A stretch of DNA of 14,595 nt from JAEUOS01 sp046160545 (lineage in GTDB: Bacteria; Pseudomonadota; Gammaproteobacteria; Burkholderiales; JAEUOS01), in assembly GCA_046160545.1 (NCBI GenBank), contig JBJXGS010000313.1, positions 1-14,595 on the forward strand, written 5' to 3'. The notes beneath the pieces were generated by a model. The model did not search any database and had not been told where the DNA came from. It saw only the letters and a program-made list of their open reading frames with translations. This document shows, in pieces, positions 13,573 to 14,595 of the stretch (the first letter of the stretch is position 1; each line of letters starts with the position of its first letter). A program made the translations under genes and the position numbers.

Positions 13573-14364
13573 ATGACAACGGCAGATGAGCAGTCGACGG
13601 CAGCGCAACATTTTCAGTTGCCGGCGGTGCGCGAGGTCGATGCGCTGCGCGCGTTCATCTGGCTTGCGCGCGGCTGGGCCGACTTCTCGGCGCTGGGCGC
13701 AAAGAGCGCCTTCTACGGGTTGTGCTTCGCCGGCATGGGGCTCTTGATCCTGTTGGTGTTTCGCTTCGCGATCGACTACACCTCGACGCTTACCACTGGT
13801 TTCATGCTGGTCGGGCCCTTTCTCGCCATCGGGCTGTACGACCTGTCGCGGCAGCGCGAGGCGGGACAGGGCGTGGTCCTGACACGCTCGCTCGTCGCCT
13901 GGCGCGGCAACGCCGGCGGCATCGGCATCTACGTGCTGATCCTGACGGTCGCGTTCCTCGTCTGGGCGCGCGCCTCGCTGGTCACCTTCGCGCTGTTCGA
14001 GGCGCGCGCCCTGCCGACCTGGGCCGCGTTCTTCGCGCAGCTGGTGGCGCTCGAGAACCTGGCCTTCGTCGGCGCGTTCTTCGGGGTCGGGCTCTTTTTC
14101 GCGGGGCTGGTCTTCGCGTTCTCGGCGATTTCGATCCCCTGCCTCCTGGACAGGCGCGCTGACCCGATCACGGCCGCAGTGCTATCGATTGTGGCGGTGT
14201 TGCGCAATCCGGTGGCGATGCTCGTGTGGGCGGTGCTGATCGTGCTCTTGATCGGCATCGGTTTCGCCACCTTCTATGTGGGACTCATCGTCACCGGGCC
14301 GCTGGTCGGGCACGCCACCTGGCATGCCTATCGCGATCTGGTGAGCCGGCCGGAGCAGGAGTAG
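13573..14364 (+). CDS. DUF2189 integral membrane protein
   Basis: This 263-residue inner-membrane protein matches the DUF2189 pattern. A soluble N-terminus ends in REVDALRAFIWLARGWADF (20-38), followed by hydrophobic segments at about 46-66, 70-90, 115-138, 162-190 and 214-243. The diagnostic stretch TTGFMLVGPFLAIGLYDLSR (74-93) lies in the second segment. The family has no established function. ATG 13573 is decided by GGGAGG five bases upstream. The open frame extends back through queG, but that part is a shadow of queG. The 17-base gap suggests cotranscription with queG, although the two are not known to work together. No intrinsic terminator with a T-run follows. Confidence 0.88.
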   Translation: MTTADEQSTAAQHFQLPAVREVDALRAFIWLARGWADFSALGAKSAFYGLCFAGMGLLILLVFRFAIDYTSTLTTGFMLVGPFLAIGLYDLSRQREAGQGVVLTRSLVAWRGNAGGIGIYVLILTVAFLVWARASLVTFALFEARALPTWAAFFAQLVALENLAFVGAFFGVGLFFAGLVFAFSAISIPCLLDRRADPITAAVLSIVAVLRNPVAMLVWAVLIVLLIGIGFATFYVGLIVTGPLVGHATWHAYRDLVSRPEQE

Positions 14365-14412
14365 GCGCCGTCCCCGGCTGCGCCCTTGCGGTCCGGGTCG
14401 GCTGACCGGCTC
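14365..14412. other. Convergent gap with weak hairpin
   Basis: This 48-base gap lies between the DUF2189 stop and the next, convergent stop. CCGGGTC and GACCGG around 14395-14411 can form a short stem with one bulge, but no T-run follows on either strand. It is not a convincing intrinsic terminator. Confidence 0.25.
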
Positions 14413-14595
14413 CTAGTCGTGATACGTCATCGGCCCTTCCTCGTGCGGCACCTGCATCGCCTCGAGAAAGCGTGACACCAGGTTGTAGCCGCCGATGGTC
14501 GCGGTGAGCTCGACCATCTCCTGCTCGTCGAAATGGGCGCGCGCGGCGGCGAAGACGCCGTCCGGCACGCGGATCTCGCGGGTCATCGCATCGGT
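14413..14595 (-). CDS. Carboxymuconolactone-decarboxylase-family protein (C-terminal part)
   Basis: Reading in from the right edge on the minus strand, 60 codons are open to a TAG at 14413-14415. The visible protein includes VFAAARAHFDEQEMVELT and then ATIGGYNLVSRFLEAMQVP. The ELTATIGGYNLVSRFLEA pattern is typical of the C-terminal helices of carboxymuconolactone decarboxylase/AhpD-like proteins. This family includes gamma-carboxymuconolactone decarboxylase and peroxidase-related proteins with a CxxC motif. The active-site region is outside the window, so the reaction cannot be chosen. The start lies beyond 14595. Confidence 0.75.
   Translation of the reverse strand, partial: TDAMTREIRVPDGVFAAARAHFDEQEMVELTATIGGYNLVSRFLEAMQVPHEEGPMTYHD

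Noticed and set aside
1..14595. CRISPR arrays, IS elements, phage genes, tRNA or rRNA genes, toxin-antitoxin or defence systems
   Set aside because: Looked for and not seen: no direct-repeat arrays, transposase or integrase motifs, or structured RNA genes. Nearly all sequence is housekeeping or envelope coding DNA.

Overview
The window is a GC-rich, gene-dense stretch of bacterial chromosome with almost no intergenic space. Gene content (mutL-miaA, tsaE-amiC, queG, kup, argD, a DedA protein, a DUF2189 protein) and the protein flavour (a MutL with a DMHA-type endonuclease motif, an ArgD of the MNFKDLPVSALMDIT type) suggest a betaproteobacterium, perhaps Burkholderiales or Rhodocyclales. That placement is inferred from recalled family features, not from a search. 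Nothing points to a plasmid, phage, IS element, CRISPR array or rRNA/tRNA gene.

Layout. 1-1941 (+): the last codons of an upstream gene, overlapped by a membrane-anchored sulfatase/phosphotransferase-fold protein. 2012-6355 (-): a four-gene operon mutL > miaA > Asp/Glu-racemase-family gene > alpha/beta hydrolase, in which each stop codon overlaps the next start as ATGA. 6405-7064 (+): a DedA-family membrane protein, divergent from mutL. 7136-8350 (-): argD, an acetylornithine aminotransferase gene. 8398-8548 (-): a short leader region with a good sigma70-type promoter, an arginine-rich 20-codon ORF and an intrinsic terminator placed before argD. 8604-10499 (-): kup. 10615-12464 (-): tsaE > amiC. 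12458-14364 (+): queG > DUF2189 protein, head-to-head with tsaE and overlapping its start. 14413-end (-): the C-terminal part of a carboxymuconolactone-decarboxylase-family protein.

How it fits together. queG, tsaE, amidase, mutL and miaA are the genes of the E. coli queG-nnr-tsaE-amiB-mutL-miaA-hfq cluster. Here it is split by kup, argD and dedA, lacks nnr, and continues after miaA into a racemase-like gene and a hydrolase instead of hfq. Three genes act in tRNA modification (miaA, tsaE, queG), one in mismatch repair (mutL), one in septal peptidoglycan cleavage (amiC), one in arginine biosynthesis (argD) and one in K+ uptake (kup).

The most interesting signals are regulatory: (i) a possible arginine-codon transcription attenuator in front of argD; (ii) a near-consensus promoter inside tsaE, in a patch of abnormal A/T-ending codons; (iii) a perfect TATAAT placed so that mutL would be transcribed as a leaderless mRNA.
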